NCBI GenBank assembly: GCA_032717465.1
Contig: CM064657.1
Location: forward strand, 26,319,966-26,383,965
Reading direction: 5' to 3'
DNA: 64,000 bases
DNA from: Coenobita brevimanus
Lineage: Eukaryota; Arthropoda; Malacostraca; Decapoda; Coenobitidae
This document shows positions 32,303 through 44,314 of this stretch, in pieces (position 1 is the stretch's first letter; each line of letters opens with the position of its first letter). A program made the translations under genes and the position numbers. The notes beneath the pieces are model-generated. The model made no database searches, was not told the origin of the DNA, and was given only the letters and a program-made list of their open reading frames with translations.

Positions 32303-34166
32303 ATGATAAAGTTGATGTACTCAAATGTGGATGGAATGGTATCTAAATTACTAGAGATGAATGATTATGTCAGAGAAAATGAACCACAAATAATATGCCT
32401 AACTGAGACAAAAGTAACACCAAGGATATCCAATGACATACTAAACTTAGAGGAATACAATATATGGAGAAGAGACAGAAATTAAAAAAAAGGAGGAGGA
32501 ATTATAATATTAACTAAGAAAAATCTAAAAGTCAAGGATATAAAACTAGATATACCATTACAAGTAGAACTGATTGCAGTAAAGATCGACACATCTGAAG
32601 GTAAAGTAATTGTAGCCAATTTGTACATGCCACCCAGATCAAACACACGGGAAAGAGACGAATATGAGGACCTGGCAGAGAGTACAATTCAAAGTATAAG
32701 ATCATTGCTACATAAAATGGAAGAGAAATCGGAAAGAATTATACTAGCTGGGGACTTCAATACAAATATAAATTGGAATACTCTAGATATAAATAGCCAA
32801 GAAAGCTGTTGGGACCAAAAGCTCCTGGATCTCGTACAAGAGTTCTTAACGCAACATGTGAGGGAAACCACCAGAAAAAGAGGACTTGATGTACCTTCAG
32901 TGCTAGATCTAATATTTACTAGGCAAGAAAATGATATTGACAGTTTAATATATCACCCTCCACTCGGTAAAAGCGATCATGCAGTACTAAATTATAGCTT
33001 CAGGATAGCATATGACATAGTAAACAGCAATGACAGTTACAAAAAGAGCCTAAACTATAAAAAGGGAAATTATCAAGACCTAAAGAAGAATTTCTTAGAA
33101 GGTGACTGGGAAAATGAGCTTAGAGGACAAGATTTAAATGCTGTATATAGAAATTTTTGTGAATTTTATGAACTAGGAGTCCAGAAGTACATCCCACAGC
33201 ACAAAGAAGCAGATAAGAAAATACAGAAAAGGTTCAATACAGAATGTAAAAAATCAAAAGAAAGAAGAGGTTTGTTGTGGAATAGATACAGAAGACACAA
33301 TAGTGAAAGGGCGTATAATAATTACAAACAGGCAAGAAACGACTATACAAGAATAAGGAGGGAAGCCCAAAAACAGTTTGAGGAGGATATAATAAATAAA
33401 AGTAGTGATCAACCAAAGCTGTTTTACAGCTATATCAGAAGCAAAACCAAAGTAAAAGATATGATACAATCCATTACGGACGAGGGAATCACTTATACAT
33501 AAGAGAAAGATATTTGTGAAGCACTAAATAAGAATTTCCAATTAGTTTTTACAGAAGAAAAAAATTTTGAGAGGGACTATGTGGAACACGCATGTCCACA
33601 CATACTACCAGATATACAAATAGCAGAAAAAGTAATACAGGAGGAGTTAAGTAGATTAGACAGAGGAAAAGCAAGTGGTCCTGATGAAATTTCATGTTGG
33701 GTATTACGAGAATGTGCAAAGGAGTTAAGTAAACAATTATTTTTAATTTTCAAGAAATCCTTGAGTCAAGGAAAACTACCTGATATTTGGAAAAAAGCAA
33801 ATATTGTCCCCTTATTCAAGAAAAGAAATAGACAAAATCCTCTCAACTACCGACCAGTATCACTGACCAGTGTTGTAAGCAAGGTATTAGAAAAACTTAT
33901 AAAGGGAAGGATGGGTGGACAGTATCTATTTAGATTTCAAGAAAGCTTTTGACACAGTACCACACCAAAGACTTTTATGGAAACTGTACCATCAAGGAGG
34001 AATTCGAGGCAAACTGTTTTGTTGGATGCAAGACTTTCTCATAAAAAGAGAAATGAGGACAGTACTAAGAGGAAACTACTCATCATGGAAAGAAGTGACT
34101 AGTGGAGTACCACAGGGTTCAGTGCTGGCACCAATCATATTTTTAGTGTATATAAATGATATAAAC
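32303..34166 (+). pseudogene. LINE ORF2, endonuclease and first half of RT
   Basis: Endonuclease: MYSNVDGM (Asn), ICLTETKV (Glu), ILAGDFNTNINW (Asp, Asn) and KSDHAVLNY (Asp, His), i.e. the full AP-endonuclease set. A stop at 32483-32485 interrupts it. RT: GKASGPDEIS near 33670, KANIVPLFKK and NPLNYRPVSLTSVVSKVLEK near 33850, then a jump from KLIKGR to MDSIYLDFKKAFDTVPHQRL at 33915, where LINE RTs normally have about 50 more residues (HGFR...). EVTSGVPQGSVLAPIIFLVY (34095-34150) is motif B. LTR C follows at YINDIN. Confidence 0.85.
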
Positions 34167-36224
34167 TGTAATGCTGTGTTTTTAAGGCGACTTCTCGTTG
34201 TAAAAACACTAGCTACTGACGCAGGGTCCTCTTTCTAGACCGGAAGTAAAGCACTAACAAAGGAACAGGACATAAAAACCAGGCAGTATACCGTATCACA
34301 TCTATTACCTTGGTCCTACTCATAACAGTACACATAGAATGATATTTAGGATACAGAGACACAGAGTTACAGAGTTAACACTTGGCTTCACAGAATAATG
34401 ATATGCACTACAATTATCACACAGGGAGATTGCGAGTGTTCTTTAATAGGGTTCTTATGTCACTTGGAGGTAATATATAAATGGGGTTGTTCACTTTAAG
34501 AATACACAAGATTGGGAGTCTGGTTTAGGGATATAACTATAAAAGAGGTAGGGTGCGGATAGCGACACTCGACACTGTCACCTGGTCACGGAGACACGTA
34601 CACTTAACTTTCGACTCACCCGCGCTCCTACCTCTAGACTCACAGAAAACTCCCTGGTTCCTTAATATGGGGAGGGACTAAGACAATTCACAAAATGCAC
34701 TTTCTGCCCTGGTAACACTAGATTCTAGTGAGCCACTGTTTACTATATTTTCTTGGGTAGTCGCTGTCACTGTTTCCCTCTGTTTCCTGGTTATTGTCAC
34801 TGTCACTGTTTCCCTCTGTTTCCTGGGTATAGTCACTGTCACTGTTGCACTTTAGGGTACAGGGAGGCTCTCCCGTCTGGGGGCCTCGACCTGAGAGGCG
34901 GCCCTCGTCTTAGGGCCGCGCCAGTGGGGTGCAGGGAGGCCCTTTGGTCTGGGGGCCTAGACCTGATAGGTGGCCCTCAGGACTGGGGCCGAACAGCCGG
35001 AGTAGTCGGGCCTGCTTCCTCCGACTCCGGGGAGTGAGGGAGCCTGGATCGCCTTCGTCGTGGGTTGTGGAGTCGAGCCTGGGCGTCCTGGGACTGCGGG
35101 TACCAAGAGGGAGAGGCGCCGTCAGGACTGGACTGCGGCAGCATCTCCTACGGGGCTCCGGCAGGAACAAGGAACTCCCGGGTGTGGGCGGTAAGTCCGC
35201 TATCGGGCCTTGCCACCACTCTAATGTCTCCTCTGGGGCTATATTCCCAGATGGCGACGAAGGGCTCCCTGAAGGGAAAGAGGCTGGAGGAGGACTCATG
35301 TTGCCCGTGGTCTCTCGAGTGTGTCTGGAGGCCGGAGCCGGGGATCTCTTTCCCCTATTACACACCTTGGCTGTAGCCGTGAACTTGCCCGGCGTACGGG
35401 GGACACCTATAGGGTGATCGGGGTCGCACTTTCGCCTCGGCTCGGGAGCACCGGCGTGGTGTTCCTCCCGTAGTAGGAGACAAGCCGGAGGGAGGGACAC
35501 AGAGGCCGCACTCTCTCCAATACGGACTGATCCTACCTTCAGGGAATTCTCTACCCTGGTACGTGCCCCGGCCGGAGCCAAGTGTCTGCCCGTATGGAAG
35601 ACAACCACCGGGCGAACTGGTTCGCCCGCATGCTGCGGCTGGGTACCGTCCACGGGGTGTCGCTTCCGTAATAGGGAACTACACGTACGGCAGCAGGGGC
35701 TCTTTACCCTGGTCCGTATTCTGGCCGTAGCCAAAGAACAGCAGGAGAGGGATGCACTAAGGCAACTCTCTCTCCCTGGTGTGTTAAGGCCAGAGCCTGG
35801 GGTCGCCTTCCCCTTTACACACTCTATTAGGCCGTAGCCTAGGTTTGTCTTTCTCTTTTCACTTTTTGTTAGGCCGTAGCCTTGGGCCTCCTGCCCTTGG
35901 GCCTCCTGCCCTTGGGCCTCCTGCCCTAGAGGGTGTAACAAAGCCGTCAATACGGTGTTACCTGGGACTGATTTAATTTCAGTCCCACCCCTATTCTGTC
36001 GATCACTGCCCCGCCCGCACAGTAGTTCAGTTCCCCTGATCACCTGGGGTTGGGGCACTTGCGGGGAATAGGGGCTCAGGGCCGTGATGCCCTGATGACC
36101 CTCTTGCCCGGGGTCACTAACCTCACCAGTATGTCCTCCTGGGGTGGTGGTGGGGTGGCGGCTCGGTCGTGGTGTGGGGGGTGGTGAGGTGGGAGGTCCT
36201 GCGGCGGGCACGGCGGGCATTTTA
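34167..36224 (-). mobile_element. Solo LTR C (2058 bp) with perfect TSD, inside the LINE RT
   Basis: Minus strand: starts TAAAATGCCCGCCG and ends CACAGCATTACA. Flanked by TAAAC on both sides (34162-34166, 36225-36229). The LINE reading YINDIN continues after it with SNTGNESYLNMFADDAK, which proves the exact cut. Internal repeats: a 44-bp TCACTGTCACTGTTTCCC unit (34757-34850) and a 15-bp CTTGGGCCTCCTGCC unit three times (35880-35930). The end block CGGTCTAGAAAGAGG/ACGAGAAGTCG is shared with D. Confidence 0.92.
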
Positions 36225-36229
36225 TAAAC

Positions 36230-37079
36230 AGTAACACTGGAAATGAGAGCTATCTGAATATGTTTGCAGATGATGCAAAAATACAAAGGAGAATTACAAG
36301 CACAGACTCTTGTAGGGAGCTACAAGAGGAATTAAATAAACTTCATGAATGGAGTAGTACATGGCAAATGGAATTCAATGTGGACAAGTGTCATGTAATC
36401 AAGTTTGGTAAAAGTGGAAAAAGACCTGATTGGGATTATAAGTTAGGAAATAAAACCCTATACACATCAGAAAGAGAGAAAGACCTAGGTGTGATTATCA
36501 ATAACAGACTATCTCCGGCTGACCACATCAGCGAGAAGGTACGGAACATGTATACACTGCTTGCAAATATGAGAATAGCATTCACATACATAAATGAAGA
36601 CATGCTAGGAAGGATAATAACATCATTCATTAGACCAACCCTGGAATATGCATCAGTAGTCTGGAGTCCTCATCTCAAAAAGCATATAGACAAGATTGAA
36701 AAAGTTCAAAGGGCCGCTACAAGATGGATACCAAGCTTAAGGGACCTAAGCTACGAAGAAACACTAAATAAACTGAATCTACCAACACTACAGGAGAGAA
36801 GGAAAAGAGGTGACATGATAATGCTGTATAAGTGCATACAGGAAAGGAGAAAATAGACATAAATGATTACTTAACATATGGAGAAGCATCAGCAAGAGGA
36901 CACTGCAAAAAACTGCATAAGAAGAGAGGTGATAAAGACGTAAGGAAATCCAGTTTCCCAAACAGAGCAATTGATCAATGGAATGCACTACCGAATGAAA
37001 TAGTGTGTGCCAAAACAATTCACAAATTTAAGGATATGTACGATGAATATGGTTTAAGACACGGGACAGTACGAGCTTG
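36230..37079 (+). pseudogene. LINE ORF2, second half of RT and C-terminus
   Basis: It opens with ESYLNMFADDAKIQRRI, the catalytic FADD box, then LHEWSSTWQMEFNVDKCHV, EREKDLGVIINNRLSPADHI, FIRPTLEYASVVWSPHLKKH and VQRAATRWIPSLRDLSYEE, all standard thumb and C-terminal landmarks of CR1/Jockey-group LINEs. A stop at 36854-36856 is followed, in a shifted register, by the end FPNRAIDQWNALPNEIV (36832-37080). The last codons precede the tail repeat. Confidence 0.85.
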
Positions 37080-37406
37080 ACTCATTCCTGTAAAGATACA
37101 ATTAGGTAAGAACAATTAGGTAAGAACACACACAGACACATTCTCTCTCTCTCCTGTCTTGTCGCTTCTCCTCTCTCTTCCCGACTTCTCTCTGTGTCCC
37201 CCTTCCCCTCTCTCTCTCTCTCCGCCAGTCCTTATACTGTGCCAACAGTAGCAAATCTTTCATCTGTAACATTATTCTCTCTATCCTGTCTCTTGTTAAG
37301 GTAAGGTAGGGTAGTTCAGAAAATTTTTGCATTCGTGCCTTCTTCTTGACGGCGGGCACTCAGCACTCGTCTTTCTGTACATTCAAACCTTTTTATAACT
37401 TATTCG

Positions 37407-37410
<4 letters not shown>

Positions 37411-37452
<42 letters not shown>
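37411..37452. repeat. (TG)n microsatellite
   Basis: About 21 TG units in the right arm of the Harbinger-like element. Confidence 0.95.
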
Positions 37453-37456
<4 letters not shown>

Positions 37457-37743
37457 ACACGGTATCTACTTGTATGATTTTTTGTTAAGCTCTGTCTATC
37501 TACATATCTGTCTGTCTGTTACATCGTGTTGACAACTGGCTCAGTTTTTGTTGAATCGGTGGAAATGGTTTTGTGGCATTCAACATAAACATTGGCATGT
37601 AGCATGCTACATGAAACAACAATGTTGCCTTGTCGCAGTCAACATGTCTCCTGGTTGAATGCCGCATTCAATATACATGTTGAAAGCCAGGCAAATCGCA
37701 TGCTACATGTTGCCTGTGTTGCCCCTGTGGAATCGCGCCTTAA

Positions 37744-38110
37744 AGTTAAATACCATTCAACACAGACCATATTCTCACATATAGGAATATCAAGATGTCA
37801 ATATTTGGAATGGCAGAATATTCCAAAAGCAAATATGTATTTTATTAATATTTTATGGAACTGTTTTCTTCAATTATAAGGGTGATAATTTCTGCTATGC
37901 TGTTTGTACTTAAATTGGCATCTTTCTTGAATAATGCATTATAACAGAATCTAATGCATTAGAATATGCTGACAGTCACGATCGAAGATAGACAGGATGT
38001 AGTTAGAGCCCTATTATTGTCTTATTCTCCCATTGAGCTAAGTGGAAAAAAAATGTAAAAGGCAGGCTATGTTAACGAGGCATTTAATTTACACTCCCGA
38101 GAACCACATA
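37744..38110. other. Unassigned AT-rich DNA
   Basis: Nothing recognisable between the Harbinger-like element and the microsatellite block. Confidence 0.4.
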
Positions 38111-38130
38111 TACAGCAAAGAGGAGCGTAA

Positions 38131-38716
<586 letters not shown>

Positions 38717-40980
38717 TAAAATGCAGCAGGACATCGAAGCAGACAGCAACAATCCACCAGGAGCCCACGGAGGAGTGTACACGGCGCTAATGAGCTCCAA
38801 GCGGAAACGGCCTAAGTCCACCCAGGCCGCGCGCCCCTATGATACGGAACTCACCTGCTGCCACCATAGCAGGAATACAAGACGACCTGCCGGGTGAGCT
38901 TCCCATCAATCAGACAGGGGTGGAACTGTTTCTCAATTCCAAACAGCACCCCTGAGACGGCCGGTAGCCGCTCACCCTCCTACAGGAGATGGCCTGAAGC
39001 TGCTCTGAAGGAAAAGAGGAAATGGCCTGAAGCCGCTCCCGCCTTCGTCAGCAGACTGCCTGCAGCCGCTTGGAAGGTGCCCTGCAAAGAGACGGCCTGT
39101 GGCCGCTCACCCTCTTACAGAAGACGGCCTGAAGCAGCTCTGGAGGAAACAAGGAGATGGCCTGAAGCCACTCTGGAAGAAACTAGGAGACGGCCTGAAG
39201 CCACTCCCGGCTTCATCAGGAGATGGCCTGCAGCCGCTCGGAAGGTGCCCCTCGGAGAGACAGCCTGTAGCTGCTCACCCTCTTACAGGAGATGGCCTGA
39301 AGCCGCTCCGGAGGCTAATCAGGAGACGGCCGGTAGCCACTCCCGCCTTCATCAGGAGACGGCTGGAAGCCACACTGAAGGTGCCCCTGGAGAGACGGCC
39401 TGTAGCCGTTCCCCCTCCTACAGGAGATGGCCTGAAGCCACTCCAGAGGCTAATCAGGAGATGGCCTGTAGCCACTCCCGCCTTCATCAGGAGACGGCTG
39501 GAAGCAGCTCTGAAGGTGCTCCTGGAAAGACAGCCTGTAGCCGCTCCCCCTCCTACAGGAGATGGCCTGAAGCCGCTCTAGAGGTCAATCAGGAGACGGC
39601 CGGTAGCCACTCCCGCTTTCGTCAGGAGACAGCCGGCAGCCGCTCCGAAGGTGCTCCCGGAGAGTCAGCCTGTAGCTGCTCTACTCTCCTGCAGGAGACG
39701 GCCAGTAGCCGCTCCGAAGGTGCCCCGAGACAGCCATGGCCAGTAGCCGGGTCCTACAGCCAGAGACAGCCTGAAGCCGCTCCTTCGTCAGGTGCTGAGC
39801 CCGGTCCACCCACCCATGACCTGGGGGGAGCCCCAGCCTGGAGAAGTATTGGAGAGGTCCTGTGACCTCCACCGGGTTCTTATCCCTATGGCCGGGACAC
39901 CCCTGATGGACCCCAACACTGGCCAACGCCGCAGCTCACTCCTGACAGCATCCCCGATCTTCGGGGACCGCAGCTCCCGCGACCTCCCGACTGCCACTCA
40001 GACTCCCGAGCGGGACCTCCCTGCACCCAGACGCTGGAGATTCTCATCCTCCGTCAGGCACCTGACTCAAAAGTTCAGGTGACTGTTCTGCCCCAGCCCA
40101 GAGGGCCAGGCTCCCACCCCGAGCCCAGAAGCTTTGGGCCCCTACGCCCCAGCAACCCTGGACGAGAAAGAACGCGCCTACGCGCTGTCCCCTGCCCCTG
40201 GGACCTAGCAGCCCCTGGCGGATCCCAGCCCCATCAGTAGGGAGGTTGAGACTCCACCGCCGCCCCTACGCCTGACTGTGACCCGTCTGACCTGACAGTG
40301 AGTGAAAGTAAACACACACAGCATAAAGACAGTGTAGGAGTGACAGAATAAAGTGAGCTGGTGGTTAGAGTGTAAAAGAAAGTGCTAGAAAAAGATAGTG
40401 CAATAGTGAGACACTGAAGGACGGGTCTACCATAGTGAACAGTGCCGCCATATCACGTGAAGATCATACATAGGCCCCTGTGTTGAAATTCCAGTACCGC
40501 CAGCTCCACCCGGGTACATAGTGAAGTAGTGTTATAGTGACCTACGGGCCGAGGTACAGTGAACACTCTATCCAACAGTGATAGCACATCTCGGTAAGAC
40601 CACGCTTAGGCCCAGTGTAAAATATTAATGCTACCCAGGGAAATCAGACAACCACCACCACCGACCTAGGAAATCTAAACTCCTCCACCAACGTGTCTAG
40701 CTCAAGTGTCGTTCACCCTAACCATTCTGGTCCTGTACAGTATCCTGTGTGATACTACTATTCCATATCTACAGCCCAAGAATTATAATAGTCCAGTTTA
40801 TTTTTATTTGTGACATCTGCTCGTTCCTGTGTAAGATTTAGTAATACACATGTAAGGTGGTGCCTTGAGTTTTTGTGTCCTGCCTCTCTCTTATTTGTCT
40901 AAGCTCCGGTCTAGAAAAAGAACCCAGCTATTCACTAGGTGCTCTAGGGACGGGAGGCTGACCCTAAAACACCTATAGTA
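38717..40980 (+). mobile_element. Long LTR G, plus orientation
   Basis: It starts TAAAATGCAGCAGGAC in the (TA)n tract and ends near CTAAAACACCTATAGTA (40980), an eroded form of CACCTAGCATTACA. Start block: GGAGCCCACGGAGG, AAGTCCACCCAGGCC and CTGCTGCCACCATAGC, shared with H, I and J. A minisatellite follows at 38955-39790. Then GGAGAAGTATTGGAGAGGTCC, CGCCGCAGCTCACTCCTGACAG and the end block AAGCTCCGGTCTAG/AAAAAGAACCC. The TSD is unclear because the left flank is a microsatellite and the right end is eroded. Confidence 0.78.
38955..39790 (+). repeat. About 20-bp minisatellite in LTR G
   Basis: The reverse of the J/H array: GAGACGGCCTGTAGCCGCTC with spacers of CCGGAGGCTAATCAG, CGCCTTCATCAG and GAAGGTGCCCCTGGA types. 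Long false frames (323 and 160 codons) cross it. Confidence 0.9.
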
Positions 40981-41995
40981 GGACTCGCGCACGTTTGCGG
41001 CTGTGGTGTGGTCCGCACCTGTGTACAGTGTTGCCACGTTTTCTATACCGTTCTCTCTCTCTCTCTCTCTCCTGGCGGGAAATGTGAGCCACCCTGAGTA
41101 CTTTTGATTCTTTTATAAGTTATTTATAATTGTGCTTTCATCTGTTAATTTGGTTTTTATATTTAGTAGTAGATGGAGTGTCAAAGTTACTGTCTGCTGA
41201 GAGGTTTGTTAGGTTACTGATTCATACACCCCGACGTAGTGGGGTGTGGGTGTAGGTGTGGGTGGGAGTGTGGATGTGGGTTTGTTGGGGTGGTGGTCCA
41301 GGGGGGAGGGGAAGTGTGAAGGGGGATTTGACCTGAGACACCCAGGAGGGATTAAGAAGGGCGGGACGGGGAAGGGGGGGCTGGATTCACCTACCACATG
41401 GCGGGAAATGTGAGCCACCCTGAGTACTTTTGATTCTTTTATAAGTTATTTATAATTGTGCTTTCATTTGTTAATTTGGTTTTGTTATATTTAGTGATGC
41501 CGACAATGCATTCAATGCATGCCCCTCTCCTGCCTCTCTCTCTCTCTCTCTCTCTCTCTGTAGGGAAGCTATCTGTCAGTGCTGCCACTCACAAGAATTA
41601 TATGAATTATTTCTTTTACTTTGGATATTGGCATATTTCTTCTTTTTTCAGGCTCATTCTATTATATCCATAACTGTAATATTATTAACCACCCTAAAAC
41701 TACGCTAAAAAACATTAAAAGTGACTGCTATTTCTTTTAGCAACACTGTACAATATGTATGCCATGTTTCTGTGTTACTGTATAAATATTTTATGCATAA
41801 TTAGATTACTGTTGATTCATCCATCAAAATACACAAGTGTAAGTTTTATTCATCTGAATTTATCGAATTTGTGATGCCTTGTACATAAATAGCTTCCGTT
41901 TCACATCGCAAGTTGAGGAAACGTGGCACCATTGTAAACAGGTGCGAGCCACACCACAGGCGCTTACGGGCGCAAGGCCGACTATAGCATTACAA

Positions 41996-41997
<2 letters not shown>
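40981..41997. other. Lower-copy DNA with a 97-bp direct repeat
   Basis: There are two near-identical blocks, 41074-41170 and 41400-41496, each GGCGGGAAATGTGAGCCACC through TTATAATTGTGCTTTCAT to TATATTTAGT. Each follows or precedes CT-rich tracts (41050-41069, 41534-41559). Between them lies a T/G-rich stretch with GGTGTGGG runs. No coding sequence recognised. Confidence 0.8.

Positions 41998-42035
<38 letters not shown>
41998..42035. repeat. (TA)n
   Basis: A pure TA run at the SINE 3' end on the minus strand. Confidence 0.95.
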
Positions 42036-42037
<2 letters not shown>

Positions 42038-42420
42038 CATCATCAGCCATTTGAGTGTCCACTGCAGTACCGGCCTATTCCTACCGAAGTGGAGACAATA
42101 CAGCCAGTGTATCTCTACCAAGTGGCTTACAGTAGGCTGTCTAGAAGAGATTGTATGTAGGGTGAGAAGTGCTTGTAAGTGTAACTGTAGTGTTGGAGTG
42201 GCTTTGGATGTGTGTGTAGTCTGTGAACCAAGCATAATCAGCCTGCGCAAGCTGATCGGGTGCAAGCATAATTTATAGTATGCGACACTGGTTCAACCAC
42301 AGCACCCCTGATGTCCCCCCAAACAGTAGGTGGCGAGAAGGACACTCCCAAAGTTTATTATCCTGGGGCGCGAACCCTTGTTCTTCAGTGTACAAAAACG
42401 CACACTTTAGCACAAAGGCT

Positions 42421-42422
<2 letters not shown>
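42036..42422 (-). mobile_element. tRNA-derived SINE with RTE-like tail
   Basis: The minus strand starts GGAGCCTTTGTGCTAAAG, with GGGTTCGCGCCCC as B-box about 50 bp in. A unique body follows and the tail reads TGCAGTGGACACTCAAATGG and CTGATGATGATAA. 'GTCCACTGC...GGCC' next to CATCATCAGCC resembles the 3' end seen in many arthropod RTE-type elements and SINEs that borrow it. Both ends abut (TA)n tracts (41998-42035, 42423-42472). Confidence 0.55.

Positions 42423-42472
<50 letters not shown>
42423..42472. repeat. (TA)n
   Basis: A pure TA run between the SINE head and LTR fragment I. Confidence 0.95.
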
Positions 42473-42474
<2 letters not shown>

Positions 42475-42624
42475 TGGCGGCGGGTGAGCTCCGGGTCATA
42501 GGGGCACGCGGCCCGGGCGGACTTATGTCCTTGTCACCCGGAGTCCAGGCGCGCTGTATATGCTCCTCGATGGGCTCCTTCTGGGGGTGTTAGGTTGCCC
42601 TCCGTGACAATATACTGCATTTTA
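42473..42624 (-). mobile_element. LTR fragment I (start only), minus orientation
   Basis: Minus strand: starts TAAAATGCAGTATATTGTC at 42624 and continues with AGAAGGAGCCCATCGAGGAG, AAGTCCGCCCGGGCC and GCCGCCACC, as H does at 50279. It is cut off at the (TA)n tract, so only the first 150 bp of the LTR remain. Confidence 0.78.
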
Positions 42625-42627
42625 CTT

Positions 42628-42743
42628 GGGTTGTTGCTGTTGTGGTGGTGGTGGTTGTTCATATGGTGGTGGTAGTGGTTGTATTGATTGTTGTTATGGT
42701 GGTGGTGGTGGTTGTTTGGTGGTTATTGCAGTTGTGGTGGTGG
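42628..42743. repeat. GTT/GGT minisatellite, piece 1
   Basis: TTGTTGCTGTTGTGGTGGTGG-like units. The same sequence is at 44291-44314, 50280-50412 and 53547-53869, which suggests one ancestral tract split by insertions. Confidence 0.8.
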
Positions 42744-44291
42744 TATGACGATGGAAGAGGTGAGAGAACTGAGATCGGAATGACCCTCCATCATACAAGA
42801 GGAAATTGATGAAGCAATCAAAGGTATGAGACAAGGAAAATCTGTTGAAGATCATGTTTCAGTTGAAATGGTGGAGGCAGGTGGGGATTACATCAAGAAA
42901 AAGATAACCGATATGGCCAACTGCATCTATGATATAGGTTACATTCCAGAAATGATGAGGGAATCAATGTTTACAGCTATAAGAAAGAAGGAACAATAGA
43001 GTGTGAACAACATAGGACAATAAGTATAATGAGCCAGAGAGGTAAGATCATTTTAAGAGTGATTATAAATAGAATACCCGGTACATAGAAAGGTTGATAG
43101 TTATGTGTCTGAAGAACAATATAGGTTTAGAAAAGCAAAAGGAACAATAAATGCCATTTTCTCATTGAAAATTATATTACAAAGAGCGATAAAAATGCAA
43201 AAGGATGTTTATTTGTGTTTCATCGATTTTGAAAAAAGCTTTTGATACAGTGCGGCATGAGGAAATGATAAATGTTACAGGAAATTGGTGTGGATGGAAA
43301 AGACATCATATTAATTACTAATCTTTATTGAGATCAAAAGGCAGCAATGAGAATAGAAGACCACAAGACAGATTGGGTTGACATACGGGGTGGAGTGAGG
43401 CAGGGATGTATACTGTCTCCAGATTTATTTTCCCTGTATAGGCAAAAGTGTATAACAGATTTGGAAGAACTGGCTGGAATAAGTATTAGGGGACGGAATG
43501 TGAATAACATTAGATATGCAGATGACACAGTTCTGGTGGCTGATTCGGAAGAAAAGTTGCAGAGCTTGGTAGATGCATTACATGAAGCATGTCTGAGAGG
43601 CCTGAATGTTAATCAAAAGAAGACGGAGACAATGGGAGTAACCAAGAGAAGAGAGCGGCTGACAGTGGGCATAAATGTGCAGGGAAGACAAGTAAAGCAG
43701 ACAGACACTTTTAAATATCTAGGAACTCTGATCTCAGAGGATTCGAAATGAGTAACAGAGATAAGGAGATTAGCAAGTGCAAAAGCTACCTTCAGGAAAT
43801 TAAACAGGCTTTTAACTAGCATGAGTATGAGTTTGGAGATAAGAATGGGGATGTTAAAATGTTTTGCGTGGTTAACATTGCTTTATGGACGCGAAACATG
43901 GACGATAACCCAAAAGATGAAAGAGTCTAGAAGCTGTGGAAATGTGGTTTATAAGAAGAATGTTAAGAATTCCTTGTACAGATCGGGTCACAAACGAGGA
44001 TGTATTAAGAAGAGCAGATACTGAGAGAAGTTTACTGAAGTGTATCAGAAGATGGCTGAAGTTCTTAGGCCATGTCATACGGGACAAAGGCTTTGAGAGT
44101 GACTGTCTGCTGGGAAGAATGGAGGGTACGAGAGTACGATTTCAGGTACCGTGTGATACCCCCTTTCTGGATGATACTGAAGGAAGATGGAGTGTGGCGG
44201 ATATCGTGAGAGTGGCGCATGGGAGGGAAGAGTGGCGCTTCATGGTCGCCAACGTCACCTGACTGGCACTACGGTAAGGTAAGGTAAGGTG
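42744..44291 (+). pseudogene. RTE-like LINE, RT region, 5'-truncated
   Basis: From 42780: EEIDEAIKGMRQGKSVEDHV, then DMANCIYDIGYIPEMMRESM near 42920, damaged motif A (LCFIDFEKSF-like, frameshift near 43235), DIRGGVRQGCILSPDLFSLY at 43380-43440, NNIRYADDTVLVADSEEKL at 43505-43560 with the catalytic YADD, FKYLGTLISEDSK near 43710 (stop at 43749-43751), and MWFIRRMLRIPCTDRVTNED plus LKFLGHVIRDKGFE near 43940-44090. The wording is RTE/BovB-like. The tail is (GTAAG)n at 44274-44291. The endonuclease is missing. Confidence 0.82.
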
Positions 44292-44314
44292 GTGGAAGTT
44301 GTGGTGGTTGTTGT
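44291..44314. repeat. GTT/GGT minisatellite, piece 2
   Basis: GTGGTGGAAGTTGTGGTGG, then TTGTTGTTGT, between the RTE tail and LTR H. Confidence 0.7.

Larger units (their letters stand above)
30950..37127 (+). mobile_element. LINE with ORF1 and ORF2, interrupted by solo LTR C
   Basis: A 5' UTR of about 0.3 kb, ORF1 (coiled coil plus RRM-like part), ORF2 with AP-type endonuclease and RT, and a 3' end of tandem CAATTAGGTAAGAA units (37096-37125). A short tandem repeat at the 3' end instead of poly(A) is typical of the CR1/L2 side of the LINE tree. Without C it is about 4.1 kb. It is non-functional, with a frameshift in ORF1, a stop in the endonuclease and an internal deletion in RT. Confidence 0.85.
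30548..37740. mobile_element. Harbinger-like DNA transposon (TIR element), split by a LINE
   Basis: Left end GGCGCGATTCCACTGAGGC (30549 on). Right end, read inward on the minus strand, GGCGCGATTCCACAGGGGC (37739 down). The flanking 3-mer TAA occurs on both sides (30545-30547, 37741-37743), typical of PIF/Harbinger. Subterminal GCAACATGT/GTAGCATGC motifs recur in both arms. About 1.0 kb belongs to the element itself (30548-30946 and 37131-37740). The rest is a LINE and its nested LTR. Confidence 0.72.

Noticed and set aside
34167..36224. 458-codon minus-strand frame spanning 34910-36286 as a host gene
   Set aside because: It coincides with solo LTR C, which has exact target duplications, and runs past the LTR edge into the LINE.
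38894..39865. 323-codon frame rich in SRSPSYRRWPEA
   Set aside because: Antisense-type reading of the same minisatellite within LTR G.
41540..41580. Splice acceptor after the CT tract (CTCTCTGTAG) suggesting an exon
   Set aside because: No coding frame or partner donor was found; CT microsatellites are common here.
42360..42422. tRNA gene (B-box GGGTTCGCGCC)
   Set aside because: No cloverleaf can be completed and the sequence continues into a SINE body. The same reasoning applies to 61560-61625.
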